Shown one piece after another: positions 23,609 to 31,548 of a DNA stretch of 64,000 nucleotides. Location: assembly GCA_016208975.1 (NCBI GenBank), contig JACQXA010000004.1, positions 931,015-995,014 on the forward strand, read 5' to 3'. Position 1 is the stretch's first letter. The number at the start of each line of letters is the position of its first letter. Source of the stretch: Nitrospinota bacterium (lineage in GTDB: Bacteria; Nitrospinota_A; UBA7883; JACRLM01). Below the pieces are notes generated by a model. It did not search any database, was not told where the DNA came from, and saw nothing but the letters and a program-made list of their open reading frames with translations. The translations under genes and the position numbers were made by a program.

Positions 23609-24481
23609 ATGACCATCAAGCCAGCCTGGCTCCACAAGCAATCTGCCATTAGATATCAAACATCCTCCGCCGGGCAGGTTTTGAGGCAATGGTCGCTCCA
23701 TACCGTTTGTGAGGAGGCCAGGTGCCCCAATAAGGGGGAATGTTTCCAGAACAAAGTGGCCACGATCATGATATTGGGCTCCACCTGTTCCCGCGCCTGC
23801 CGGTTTTGCTCCGTCACGCCGGGGAGGGATCTGCCCGCCCCGGACCATGATGAGCCGGAACGGGTGGCGCAAGCGGCGTTGAACCTGGGGCTGTCCCATG
23901 TGGTAATAACCTCCGTCACCCGGGACGACCTGCCGGACGGGGGAGCATCCCATTTCGCCCAGACCATTTCCGCGGTGCGCCAAAAACTGCCCGGCGCCAC
24001 GGTGGAAGTCCTCACCCCGGATTTCCAGGGGAACACGGACGCCATCGAAACGGTGATCGCCGCCGGGCCGGATGTGTTCAACCACAACGTGGAAACCGTG
24101 CCAGCGCTATACGCCAAAGTGCGTCCCCAGGCAAACTATCCAAGGTCTTTGGCCTTTTTAGCCCATATAAAAAACATGGCCCCCGACATGCTGACTAAAA
24201 GCGGAATCATGGTGGGGCTGGGTGAAACTTTCGAACAGGTGGTAAAGGTGATGGAAGAGCTGGCCGGTATCGGGCTGGACATGATGACCATAGGCCAATA
24301 CCTGCAACCCACCCGCCGCAACCTGGAAGTGGCCGGATACATTGAACCCGGGTTGTTCGAGGAATACGCCCGGGCGGGTGAAAACCTGGGCATACGGAAA
24401 GTTTTCGCCGGGCCTTATGTGCGTTCCTCATACCAGGCCGGGGAGGCGCTCTTGAAAACCCGGTTAGAACCTGTTGAATAA
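23609..24481 (+). CDS. lipA: Lipoyl synthase
   Basis: 290 residues, normal length. A radical-SAM enzyme inserting two sulfurs into octanoyl groups on lipoyl domains. Both iron-sulfur clusters are visible: the auxiliary cluster cysteines in CEEARCPNKGEC and the radical-SAM CSRACRFC, plus SVTPGR, the GG-type segment DLPDGGASHF and the C-terminal RSSYQAGE with the conserved serine. lipB is not in the window. Confidence 0.95.
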   Translation: MTIKPAWLHKQSAIRYQTSSAGQVLRQWSLHTVCEEARCPNKGECFQNKVATIMILGSTCSRACRFCSVTPGRDLPAPDHDEPERVAQAALNLGLSHVVITSVTRDDLPDGGASHFAQTISAVRQKLPGATVEVLTPDFQGNTDAIETVIAAGPDVFNHNVETVPALYAKVRPQANYPRSLAFLAHIKNMAPDMLTKSGIMVGLGETFEQVVKVMEELAGIGLDMMTIGQYLQPTRRNLEVAGYIEPGLFEEYARAGENLGIRKVFAGPYVRSSYQAGEALLKTRLEPVE

Positions 24482-24530
24482 GAACCGCATCTAAATAAAG
24501 AACTGATAGTTATAAGGCGCAAAACTGCTT

Positions 24531-24731
24531 ATGCCAATGTACGAATATGTCTGCAAATCCTGCGGACACACGTTTGAAAAGCTTACTCCGCTGGCGCTGG
24601 CCCACGCCGCCCAGGATTGCCCCAAATGCGGTAAACCTGCGGGGGAGAGGGTGATGTCCGCCCCAAGCCTGGGCCACTCGGCCACAGGATCATCTTCAGG
24701 CCACTCCTGCGGCTCGTCCCGGTTTGGTTGA
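24531..24731 (+). CDS. FmdB-family zinc-ribbon regulatory protein
   Basis: 66 residues. MPMYEYVCKSCGHTFEKL and QDCPKCGK give two CxxC pairs forming a zinc ribbon, followed by a Ser/Gly/His-rich tail. FmdB-like proteins were named from a regulator of formamidase and acetamidase, but their general role is unclear. Complete and of typical length. Confidence 0.8.
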   Translation: MPMYEYVCKSCGHTFEKLTPLALAHAAQDCPKCGKPAGERVMSAPSLGHSATGSSSGHSCGSSRFG

Positions 24732-24794
24732 GCCCATTGATCTTGAAACCCGTGGGGTTTCTTTAAATCAAAGCTGTGGAGTTGTAAAACAATC

Positions 24795-24875
24795 ATGTCC
24801 TGGGGCGATTTCCTTGTAGCCGGGATTTTTGTGGTCCTGATATTCCTGGTCAATTCCGGCGGCGGGGGTGGCTGA
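24795..24875 (+). CDS. Possible 26-residue membrane peptide
   Basis: ATG 24795 to TGA 24875 encodes MSWGDFLVAGIFVVLIFLVN and then SGGGGG: one membrane helix and a Gly tail. A GGAG lies about 12 nt upstream, which is far. It is followed directly by terminators, so it lies within the fmdB transcript. Could be chance; no family known to me. Confidence 0.3.
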   Translation: MSWGDFLVAGIFVVLIFLVNSGGGGG

Positions 24876-24898
24876 AGCCCAAAAAGCGGATGCTGACG

Positions 24899-24963
24899 CC
24901 GGCCGGGGGCCGGTTTGTTAAAATACATTGAGTTTGGCGCCGTAATCACCGGCGCCGTTTTTT
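24899..24963 (+). terminator. Tandem intrinsic terminators after fmdB
   Basis: CCGGCC-GGG-GGCCGG (24899-24913) followed by TTTGTT, then GGCGCC...GGCGCC (24936-24956) followed by G and six T (24958-24963). MITE copy 3 begins immediately after the second T-run. Confidence 0.75.
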
Positions 24964-24964
24964 A

Positions 24965-25115
24965 GGTAGTGTCTCAGTTTGAAAGTGCAGGGGAGATTCT
25001 TCACTTACGCTCAGAATGACAATATAAAAGCCGTTGATAACATTGTCATCCTGGGCGAAGCGCCAGCGAAGTGAAGGATCTGTCTATTATTTGAGATTCA
25101 AACTGAGACACCACC
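24965..25115 (+). mobile_element. 151-bp MITE-like palindromic element, copy 3
   Basis: Same orientation as copies 1 and 2. Perfect 8-bp target duplication GTTTTTTA (24957-24964 and 25116-25123), which is the T-tract of the preceding terminator. Lies 34 bp upstream of the deacetylase-like gene and so could affect its expression. Confidence 0.92.
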
Positions 25116-25149
25116 GTTTTTTAGCGACCGGGAGAAGGGACGAATACCC

Positions 25150-26106
25150 ATGGGTTCCACGGCCATTTTTTACGACCCCGTCTTTCTCTCGCACGACACC
25201 GGCCCGGGCCATCCGGAAAACCCAAAACGGCTTGAGGCCATCGTAAACCGGCTGTCCAACGCCCCGTTCCATCAAAACCTCACCTGGATAAAACCGGAAC
25301 CCGCCACCCCCACCGACGCGGAGCTTGTCCATTCCGTCCCATACGTCCGGGGGCTGGAGGAGTCTATCCTGCGCGGCGTGACTTATCTGGATGCGGACAC
25401 GGTGGTGTGTCACGACTCCTGGGAGGCGGCGCTGATGGCCGCCGGGGCTGTGACAGGGGCGGTAAAAGATGTGGCCGAAGGGCGTTTCTCCAACGCGTTC
25501 TGCGCCGTGCGGCCGCCGGGGCATCACGCCGAGCGTTCCAGGGCCATGGGGTTCTGCCTGCTCAACAACGTGGCCATCGGGGCCCGTTACGCCATTCAAA
25601 AGCTGGGCATGAGAAAAGCCGCCATCGTGGATTTCGACGTGCATCACGGCAACGGGACGCAGGACATTTTTTACGACGACCCGTCGGTTCTCTACATATC
25701 CCTCCATATGTGGCCCCATTATCCCGGCACCGGATTGGCGTCGGATCTGGGCGAAGGCGCGGCCATTGGGACAAACCTGAACTTCCCCATGAACGCCGGG
25801 GCGGGGGACGCGGACTATCTAAATATCTTCGATGGCGCCATCATCCCGGCCTTACGCGCCTTCGGGCCGGAAATAATCCTTGTGTCCGCCGGGTTTGACG
25901 GCCACCGGGAAGACCCTTTGGGCGGGCTTGAGCTTACCGAAAAGGGCTATGCGGCCATGACTTCGAGGATATGCGGCCTGGCCTGGGAACTGGGGCATGG
26001 CAGGGTGGTTTCGGCCCTTGAAGGGGGGTACAACCTTTCCGCTCTGGCCCGGAGCGTGGAGGCGCATGTGGGTGAACTGGTTCGGGCCGCCCGGATAAAG
26101 AAATAA
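25150..26106 (+). CDS. Histone-deacetylase-superfamily amidohydrolase
   Basis: 318 residues, complete. Arginase/deacetylase fold with the catalytic histidine pair RPPGHHAE, zinc ligands in DFDVHHGNGT and the last aspartate in SAGFDGHREDPLGGL. Bacterial members include acetoin-utilisation AcuC-like, acetylpolyamine amidohydrolase and class II HDAC-like enzymes that deacetylate lysines or polyamines; GFCLLNNVAIGA and LGGLELTEKGYA match the class II side. Substrate unknown. A MITE lies in its upstream region. Confidence 0.88.
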   Translation: MGSTAIFYDPVFLSHDTGPGHPENPKRLEAIVNRLSNAPFHQNLTWIKPEPATPTDAELVHSVPYVRGLEESILRGVTYLDADTVVCHDSWEAALMAAGAVTGAVKDVAEGRFSNAFCAVRPPGHHAERSRAMGFCLLNNVAIGARYAIQKLGMRKAAIVDFDVHHGNGTQDIFYDDPSVLYISLHMWPHYPGTGLASDLGEGAAIGTNLNFPMNAGAGDADYLNIFDGAIIPALRAFGPEIILVSAGFDGHREDPLGGLELTEKGYAAMTSRICGLAWELGHGRVVSALEGGYNLSALARSVEAHVGELVRAARIKK

Positions 26107-26133
26107 TCCATACCCCCCCCTGAACGCCACCAG

Positions 26134-26162
26134 TTGACTTGAAACGGTTCATGACATATTCT
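26134..26162 (+). promoter_or_regulatory. Promoter of the Pro-rich small protein
   Basis: TTGACT (26134-26139), a 17-nt spacer and TATTCT (26157-26162). The start would be near 26169, about 22 nt before the ATG. Confidence 0.5.
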
Positions 26163-26190
26163 TAATAGTAGGAAAGTGGGGATTATTGTT

Positions 26191-26406
26191 ATGCCCACAG
26201 TAGATACTGTAAGAGAAGCGCCCCCGGCAAGACGGGTGCGGGAACGGCCTCCTCCCCGAGAGGAAGCTCCACCGCCTCCGCCACCAGAGGAAAATGCGCC
26301 TCCTCCGCCTCGTGAAGCGCCTCCTCCTCCCAGGGAGGAAGCCCCGCCGCCTAACAGGCCGGTGGCCGAAAAAGAGGTGGGAGGAACTGTAAACGTGGAA
26401 ATTTGA
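26191..26406 (+). CDS. Proline-rich low-complexity small protein
   Basis: 71 residues from ATG 26191, with GTGGGG 9 nt upstream. The middle consists of tandem PPPPREEAPPP-like units (three to four copies), flanked by MPTVDTVREAPP and a polar end KEVGGTVNVEI. Pro/Glu/Arg repeats are probably extended and disordered. It has its own promoter and terminator, which argues for a real gene. No family or function recognised. Confidence 0.55.
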   Translation: MPTVDTVREAPPARRVRERPPPREEAPPPPPPEENAPPPPREAPPPPREEAPPPNRPVAEKEVGGTVNVEI

Positions 26407-26417
26407 TTATTGGGTTT

Positions 26418-26443
26418 CCCGTTTAAAGGGGACGGGTTTTTTT
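26418..26443 (+). terminator. Intrinsic terminator
   Basis: CCCGT (26418-26422) pairs with ACGGG (26432-26436), followed by seven T (26437-26443), 12 nt after the stop of the Pro-rich gene. Confidence 0.7.
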
Positions 26444-26506
26444 GCTCTTTAATCTACTTATATAACTCGTTAAATTTCAATCGGCAATCCTACGGAAGGG
26501 AATATC

Positions 26507-26737
26507 ATGGCTAATGTCATTAAAGTGAAAACTCCGTCTTTAAAAACTCTGGCCTCTCCCCCGGCCATGTCTAAAAGCAAATTGAACGCCATTGTGGACA
26601 GTTCCAGGGCAAAGGCGATTGCCAAGCCGAAAATCCCCGCCAAGGCCACGCAGGATATGAACCCGGCGGAAATAAACCCGGTAAAAGCTGGAGCCTCCGC
26701 ATCCAGTTCGGGCGGGAAGATCAGCGCAAAAGGGTAA
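26507..26737 (+). CDS. Small Lys/Ala/Ser-rich protein, unknown
   Basis: 76 residues with GGAAGGG about 7 nt before the ATG. Composition is basic and simple (MANVIKVKTPSLKTL, AKAIAKPKIPAKATQ), with no cysteine, signal peptide or membrane segment, so probably disordered and cytoplasmic. Follows the Pro-rich gene but after a terminator. Converges on the lipoprotein at 26762. Confidence 0.45.
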   Translation: MANVIKVKTPSLKTLASPPAMSKSKLNAIVDSSRAKAIAKPKIPAKATQDMNPAEINPVKAGASASSSGGKISAKG

Positions 26738-26761
26738 CAGGCTATTTAAGGCAGGTGGTGG

Positions 26762-27328
26762 TCAGCGGAGCATTTGCACCGCCGGGGCCACGTGGGTTAC
26801 CTGGAACCGGAAAGCGTAAGCGCGCCATTCGTCTTTCACTTTAACCGGCAAATCCACCCCCAGGGTTTTCCCTTTATTATCGTAAGCCTCTTCGTCTTTC
26901 AGGTTGAAAAGGGGGTAGACGTACCAGGTCCACTCCTCCAGTTTCTCCACGTTCTTCACCGGGGCCATGAAACTTATCATGGTTTTGCCCGGCTCCACGG
27001 TGGTGGGGGTTGGGTCTTGCCCCCGGGAGGAGAAAAGGGATTTGTTGTCCGCCAATGAGTGTTTCACCCCGTCCACATTTACGAACACGGCCCTGCCCCA
27101 ATCGAAAACCAGCGGCTTGTCCGTAAGGTTTCTCACTTCGAAATGGATCTTCTTTTCATCTATCCAGAAGTTTATTTCCATGGCGTCGTCCATGAACGAC
27201 CTGTCGGACGAGGGTTTTGGGGCAGTCATGGTGTAAACGTTCTGGTAACGGTACGCCGAGATGTCCGCGCAGGAGGCGGTAAACAGCGCCACCGGCGCCG
27301 CCATGGCAATCATGATCCAGCGTTTCAT
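26762..27328 (-). CDS. Lipoprotein of unknown function
   Basis: 188 residues. Signal peptide with a lipobox-like ALFTASC, cysteine at residue 20. The mature part has a beta-rich Ig-like feel (KIHFEVRNLTDKPLVFDW). It overlaps the metH stop by 4 nt, so it is translated as the second gene of the metH transcript, though no functional link is evident. Confidence 0.65.
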   Translation of the reverse strand: MKRWIMIAMAAPVALFTASCADISAYRYQNVYTMTAPKPSSDRSFMDDAMEINFWIDEKKIHFEVRNLTDKPLVFDWGRAVFVNVDGVKHSLADNKSLFSSRGQDPTPTTVEPGKTMISFMAPVKNVEKLEEWTWYVYPLFNLKDEEAYDNKGKTLGVDLPVKVKDEWRAYAFRFQVTHVAPAVQMLR

Positions 27329-29748
27329 CTGACTATCCCCCGGATTTTGTCCATGAGCCCCTCGGTGACCGGCACCACATCCCCTACGTCTTTGCCATAA
27401 GCGTCGGCCCCTATCTCTTCGGCAAATGTGTGGGTGACCACCGCGCCTCCCACCATTACCTTATAGGGTAACGAGCTTTTCCTGATTTCGTCCACCACCA
27501 CTTTCATCTGCATCATGGTGGTGGTCATAAGCGCCGACAGGCCGATGATGTCGGCGTTGTTGGCCCGGGCGGCGTTCATTATATCCTCGGCGGGCACGTT
27601 GCGCCCCAGGTCAATCACGTTGAACCCGAAGTTCTGGAGCATGATGACGCAAACGTTCTTGCCGATGTCGTGGATATCCCCCTTCACCGTGGCGAAAACT
27701 ATTGTGCCTTTGCCCTGCCCCGCGCTCCGCTCTTTCAGGATGGGATCCAGCACCGCCACGCCCCGTTTCATGGTGTCGGCGGCGGCCACCAGGTGGGGGA
27801 TGAATTTTTTGCGCTGGGCGAACAGATCACCCAAATGGCGGATGGCCGGGGTCATCACGTCCACAAACAGGTCCATGGCGTCGACCCCTTCGGTCAACGC
27901 CTGTCTGGTGAGGCCTTCGATGGAGTCCTTATCCCCCTCCACAATCGCTTCATTTATTTTTTGCGCGGTGGTTTTCGGAGCCGCAGGCTCCCCGGCGGCT
28001 TTTTGCCTGTCTGGCTCCGCCTTGTCCTGCATCATGTCTATGTAAACCCTGCAACCCGGGTCCCGCCCGCTGAACAGCGAAGCGGCGGCCACGGTTTTCC
28101 CCATCTCCTCGTCATAAGGGTTTACGATAGCCGCGTCCATCCCGGCGCCCATGCACATGGCCAGGAATGCGTTGTTTATTGATTTGCGCTGGGGCAGGCC
28201 GAACGACACGTTTGAGACCCCCGCCATGGCCGGGCATCCGAAAACCCGGTGGATTTCGCTTATAGTGGTAAGGGTTTGTCGGGCTCCCTCCTGCATGGCG
28301 GACACCACCAGGGCCAGACAGTCGAATATAACCCTGTCCTTGGGAATCCCATGGTCTTCCAGATGGCGCAAAATCTTTTCGGCTATCTTCAGCCGGTCCA
28401 CCGCCCGCTCCGGAATAAAATCCGCCGCCAGCAGGGCCACCACAGACGCGCCGTAGCGTTTTATTATGGGCGTTATCTCCTCCAGCCGCTCCCGCTCACC
28501 GTTGATGGAGTTCACCAGCGCCCGGCCCGGATAAACCTTGAGCCCCGCCTCTATGGCCGATGCGTAAGAGCTGTCTATCACCAGAGGCAGGGGCGTTACG
28601 TTCTGCACCGCCACCACCGCTTTTTCCATCATGGCCGCCTCGTTGATGAGCGGCACCCCAACGTTCACGTCCAGCGCCATGGCGCCGTTCTCGAACTGTT
28701 TGCGCGCGTCGCCCACCACCATGTCCATACGGCCTTCCTTGATGGACTCGGCGAAGGCTTTACGGCCGGTGGGGTTTATCTTCTCGCCGATCTTCACGAA
28801 AGGCTGGCCCTCTCCGGCGAAAACGGTCATCATCCGGCTGGAGAACGCCATGCCCTGCCCGCCGCCGTCCCTCGACTTGGGTTTTACGCCTTTGAGCGAT
28901 TGCGCTATCAGCCTGATATAGTCCGGCGTGGTGCCGCAACAACCGCCCACGATGTTGGCCCCGGCGTCCACGAACGGCTTTGCGAAAGATGCCACTTTTT
29001 CCATGGGCATTTCAAACACCGTTTTGCCGCCCCGGTTCACCGGCAGGCCCGCGTTGGGCTGGGCGGCCACGGCGCGCCCGGTGGCGGCGGCCAGAAGCTC
29101 CACCACCTCCACCATGGCCTCGGGCCCGGTGGAGCAGTTGACGGCGATTATCTCCACCCCCAGCGCGTCCAGCGTGACTGCGGCGGTGACAGGATCGGTC
29201 CCCGTATCCGTCAGCCCGTCGCCGGTAAATGTCATGGAGGCCATCAGCGGAACGCTACCCCGCACGTCGTTGGCGGCGATAACGGCGGCCTTCATCTCCA
29301 TAAGGTCGAACATGGTCTCGATGACAATAAGGTCCACCCCGGCTTGCACCAGGGCGCTTATCTGCTCCCGGAATATGGCCACCCCTTCATCGAAGGTTAT
29401 TTCGCCCGCCGGGGCCATGATGCCCCCCACCGGCCCCACATCGCCAGCAATAAAACAATTGGGCGCGGCCCTGCGCGCAATGCCCACCGCCGCGTGGTTT
29501 AACTCTTTCACCCGGTTCTGGGCTCCATACTCACCCAGCCTCAACCGCGACGCTCCGAAGGTGTTGGTAAGGATGATGTCCGACCCGGCGTTGGCGTATT
29601 CCCTGTGGACCTCGGCGATGGCGCCGGGATTTTCGGTGTTCCAAAGGTCCGGCGCGTATCCGGCCGGCAGGTTCCTGTTCTGGAGCAAGGCCCCCATGGA
29701 GCCGTCCAGTATCAGTATCCTCTTTTTAATTTCGTCAATCAGCGCCAT
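27325..29748 (-). CDS. metH: Cobalamin-dependent methionine synthase lacking the reactivation domain
   Basis: 807 residues against about 1,220 in E. coli. Domains in order: homocysteine methyltransferase (about 1-290, zinc cysteines in VNCSTGPEAM and GGCCGTTP), pterin-binding methyltetrahydrofolate domain (about 310-570, with GEKINPTGRKAF), cobalamin cap (about 590-680) and B12-binding domain (about 690-807) with DIHDIGKNV, whose histidine ligates cobalt. The C-terminal SAM-binding activation domain is absent, so reactivation must use a separate protein or not occur. It regenerates methionine from homocysteine, complementing ahcY and metK at the far end of the window. Confidence 0.93.
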   Translation of the reverse strand: MALIDEIKKRILILDGSMGALLQNRNLPAGYAPDLWNTENPGAIAEVHREYANAGSDIILTNTFGASRLRLGEYGAQNRVKELNHAAVGIARRAAPNCFIAGDVGPVGGIMAPAGEITFDEGVAIFREQISALVQAGVDLIVIETMFDLMEMKAAVIAANDVRGSVPLMASMTFTGDGLTDTGTDPVTAAVTLDALGVEIIAVNCSTGPEAMVEVVELLAAATGRAVAAQPNAGLPVNRGGKTVFEMPMEKVASFAKPFVDAGANIVGGCCGTTPDYIRLIAQSLKGVKPKSRDGGGQGMAFSSRMMTVFAGEGQPFVKIGEKINPTGRKAFAESIKEGRMDMVVGDARKQFENGAMALDVNVGVPLINEAAMMEKAVVAVQNVTPLPLVIDSSYASAIEAGLKVYPGRALVNSINGERERLEEITPIIKRYGASVVALLAADFIPERAVDRLKIAEKILRHLEDHGIPKDRVIFDCLALVVSAMQEGARQTLTTISEIHRVFGCPAMAGVSNVSFGLPQRKSINNAFLAMCMGAGMDAAIVNPYDEEMGKTVAAASLFSGRDPGCRVYIDMMQDKAEPDRQKAAGEPAAPKTTAQKINEAIVEGDKDSIEGLTRQALTEGVDAMDLFVDVMTPAIRHLGDLFAQRKKFIPHLVAAADTMKRGVAVLDPILKERSAGQGKGTIVFATVKGDIHDIGKNVCVIMLQNFGFNVIDLGRNVPAEDIMNAARANNADIIGLSALMTTTMMQMKVVVDEIRKSSLPYKVMVGGAVVTHTFAEEIGADAYGKDVGDVVPVTEGLMDKIRGIVR

Positions 29749-29765
29749 GTGTCCTGTAATGGAAT

Positions 29766-29785
29766 CGCCAGCCTTCAGGCTGGCG
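29766..29785. repeat. Isolated perfect inverted repeat
   Basis: CGCCAGCCT-TC-AGGCTGGCG, a 9-bp stem with 2-nt loop and no T-run, just upstream of metH. Could be a REP-type unit or affect the metH leader. Confidence 0.4.
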
Positions 29786-29878
29786 GGGTTGATTTTCGTG
29801 AATGGCTATTATAACCGCTGGAAAACGCCGGGTCATGCGGAATCAGCCCGGCCGACTCGGCAAAGTTTTCTTAAAGGC

Positions 29879-30268
29879 TCACCTTTTAATCACTACGTCC
29901 GCTCCGTCTCCAGACTGCCGCTTCAAGATTAACTGGGCTATCTCGCGGACAAAGGCGCATTCGCACATGGCGTCACAGCGCGCAAGCTGTTTTTCGTCCA
30001 CGCAATACCGGGGGCAATCAGGGCCGAGGGTTTTGCGTTCGGTATATCTCACGCCTGTGTAAAGGTCGTTGAAGTCATTCACCTCAAAGGCCAAAGTTGA
30101 ATGACAACCATCCGCCCCATGGGTGATAAAGAACATCCCGTATTCCAGGCGCTCAAAATCGGCCTTGTACCCATTGAGCTTAAGAGAGGTGTCGTTAAGA
30201 AAATCGTCCCTCGACTGCCAGACTTGTCCGCATGTCGAACAGACCTTGAACGCTTTTTTAGTGTCCAT
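29879..30268 (-). CDS. Cysteine-rich putative metal-binding protein
   Basis: 129 residues. Eight cysteines, including CSTCGQVW near the N-terminus (zinc-ribbon-like CxxC) and DCPRYC, ARCDAMCECAF later. The middle has a PilZ-like or beta-barrel feel (ERLEYGMFFITHGADGC), but no family is certain. It is cytoplasmic by absence of a signal. Stand-alone between metH and the pyruvyl transferase. Confidence 0.5.
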   Translation of the reverse strand: MDTKKAFKVCSTCGQVWQSRDDFLNDTSLKLNGYKADFERLEYGMFFITHGADGCHSTLAFEVNDFNDLYTGVRYTERKTLGPDCPRYCVDEKQLARCDAMCECAFVREIAQLILKRQSGDGADVVIKR

Positions 30269-30413
30269 TACCCGGCTTCCTTATTTTCCCGTCAATGACG
30301 CTAGAATTTTTCCGTTAAAAACCCCAACTTCGCTTTCCTGCCCTTGCTTTCAGCGCTGGATAACTTCTTGCCGGATTATATCCGATGAAATGGGTAAAGT
30401 GGCAAGACAGGCA

Positions 30414-31511
30414 TTAAGAAACGCCGGAAAAGATTTGTCCCGCCGCGTCCATCAGCCTGGCTCTGTAAATGCGCCTGAATGCCGACAGCCGCTCCACTAT
30501 CTCCTCCCGCCGGGCTACTGCCCTGGCGGTCAATTCCACCACACGCCCGGCCAAATCCGGGTCTCCGGTGGACAGCGTATAATCCATGGAGTCTGTCGAA
30601 GCGGCGAAATCGAAACATTTCGCCCGGTACGCCAGACCCACAAAAGGCGCGCCCGCCGTGGCCGCCAGTACCTGGGCGTGGAGCTTGCGCCCGATAACCG
30701 CCACGCTTTTGGACATCAGCCCCGCCACCCTGGAGGCCGGGCCCACCGTTTCATCCACCTCCACCTGGGCGCCTTGCGCCGAAAGCTCTTGCGCCCAGCG
30801 TTCATGAAGCTGGTTGTCCCTGGGTATCATCGGGAACAGGAGCAAGGCATATTCTCCCGCCAACCGGCGCAGGGCTTCAAAAAACCTTTCCGCCTGTACC
30901 AGTCCATCGCCGCCGCCATACCCTGCGCCCTCGTTGTCTATAACGCCCCAGTTGACCATCAGGACGGGCCTGCCTGCATGGAATATGGGGTGGTCCGCCG
31001 AGCGCTCAGGTTCCACAAGAAAACCGGGGTCTCCCGCTATACGCGCCCGGATAAACGATGGGTGAATGAGGGTAAGGATATCTCTTGTAACAGGGCCGCG
31101 CACGAAAATGCCCGTGGCGTTATCCACGGCGGTTTTCAACAGCTCCACATTAACCGCCCCGATGGACGCGTCTTCTAGCCTGTCGCCATTGGCGATGCTC
31201 ATTGCCGTGTTTTCGGAAGCGCCGTCTATACCCGATCCCCAGAAATAAACAGGCTTGCCCTGTTTCCCGGCCTCCACGGCCACGGTTAGGTAGAAATCGT
31301 AGGTTAGAAGCGAGCCGCCGCCAACCACCACCGCGTCCGCGCCAGCCACGTTCTCCACTATGAACCGGCGCTGGTCCGTCCCGGCGCGATCGGGAACCAA
31401 TGGCATGACCTCCACACCGCCACGGTTATTTGCGATAGAGGCGAATTCTTCCAGGCACAGGTCGTCCCCCAGGTTGGAAAACCCGAGGTATGAGGTGTAA
31501 AGAATCCGCAT
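30414..31511 (-). CDS. Polysaccharide pyruvyl transferase family protein (CsaB-like)
   Basis: 365 residues. Family features: NLGDDLCLEE at the N-terminus, VVVGGGSLLTY, an arginine-rich FVRGPVTRDIL and a C-terminal IGRKLHAQVLAATAGAPFVGLAY with the conserved histidine. CsaB-type enzymes attach pyruvate from PEP to surface sugars. It follows the DUF115 gene by 37 nt on the same strand, so it may modify flagellar or surface glycans. Confidence 0.78.
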   Translation of the reverse strand: MRILYTSYLGFSNLGDDLCLEEFASIANNRGGVEVMPLVPDRAGTDQRRFIVENVAGADAVVVGGGSLLTYDFYLTVAVEAGKQGKPVYFWGSGIDGASENTAMSIANGDRLEDASIGAVNVELLKTAVDNATGIFVRGPVTRDILTLIHPSFIRARIAGDPGFLVEPERSADHPIFHAGRPVLMVNWGVIDNEGAGYGGGDGLVQAERFFEALRRLAGEYALLLFPMIPRDNQLHERWAQELSAQGAQVEVDETVGPASRVAGLMSKSVAVIGRKLHAQVLAATAGAPFVGLAYRAKCFDFAASTDSMDYTLSTGDPDLAGRVVELTARAVARREEIVERLSAFRRIYRARLMDAAGQIFSGVS

Positions 31512-31548
31512 TTGCGTTACCCTTCGCGCGCTTTTCCCGTGGAAAAGC

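Noticed and set aside
28249-29502. 417-residue plus-strand frame opposite metH
   Set aside because: Antisense shadow of a strongly supported gene; no domain and His/Gly-rich composition typical of such shadows.
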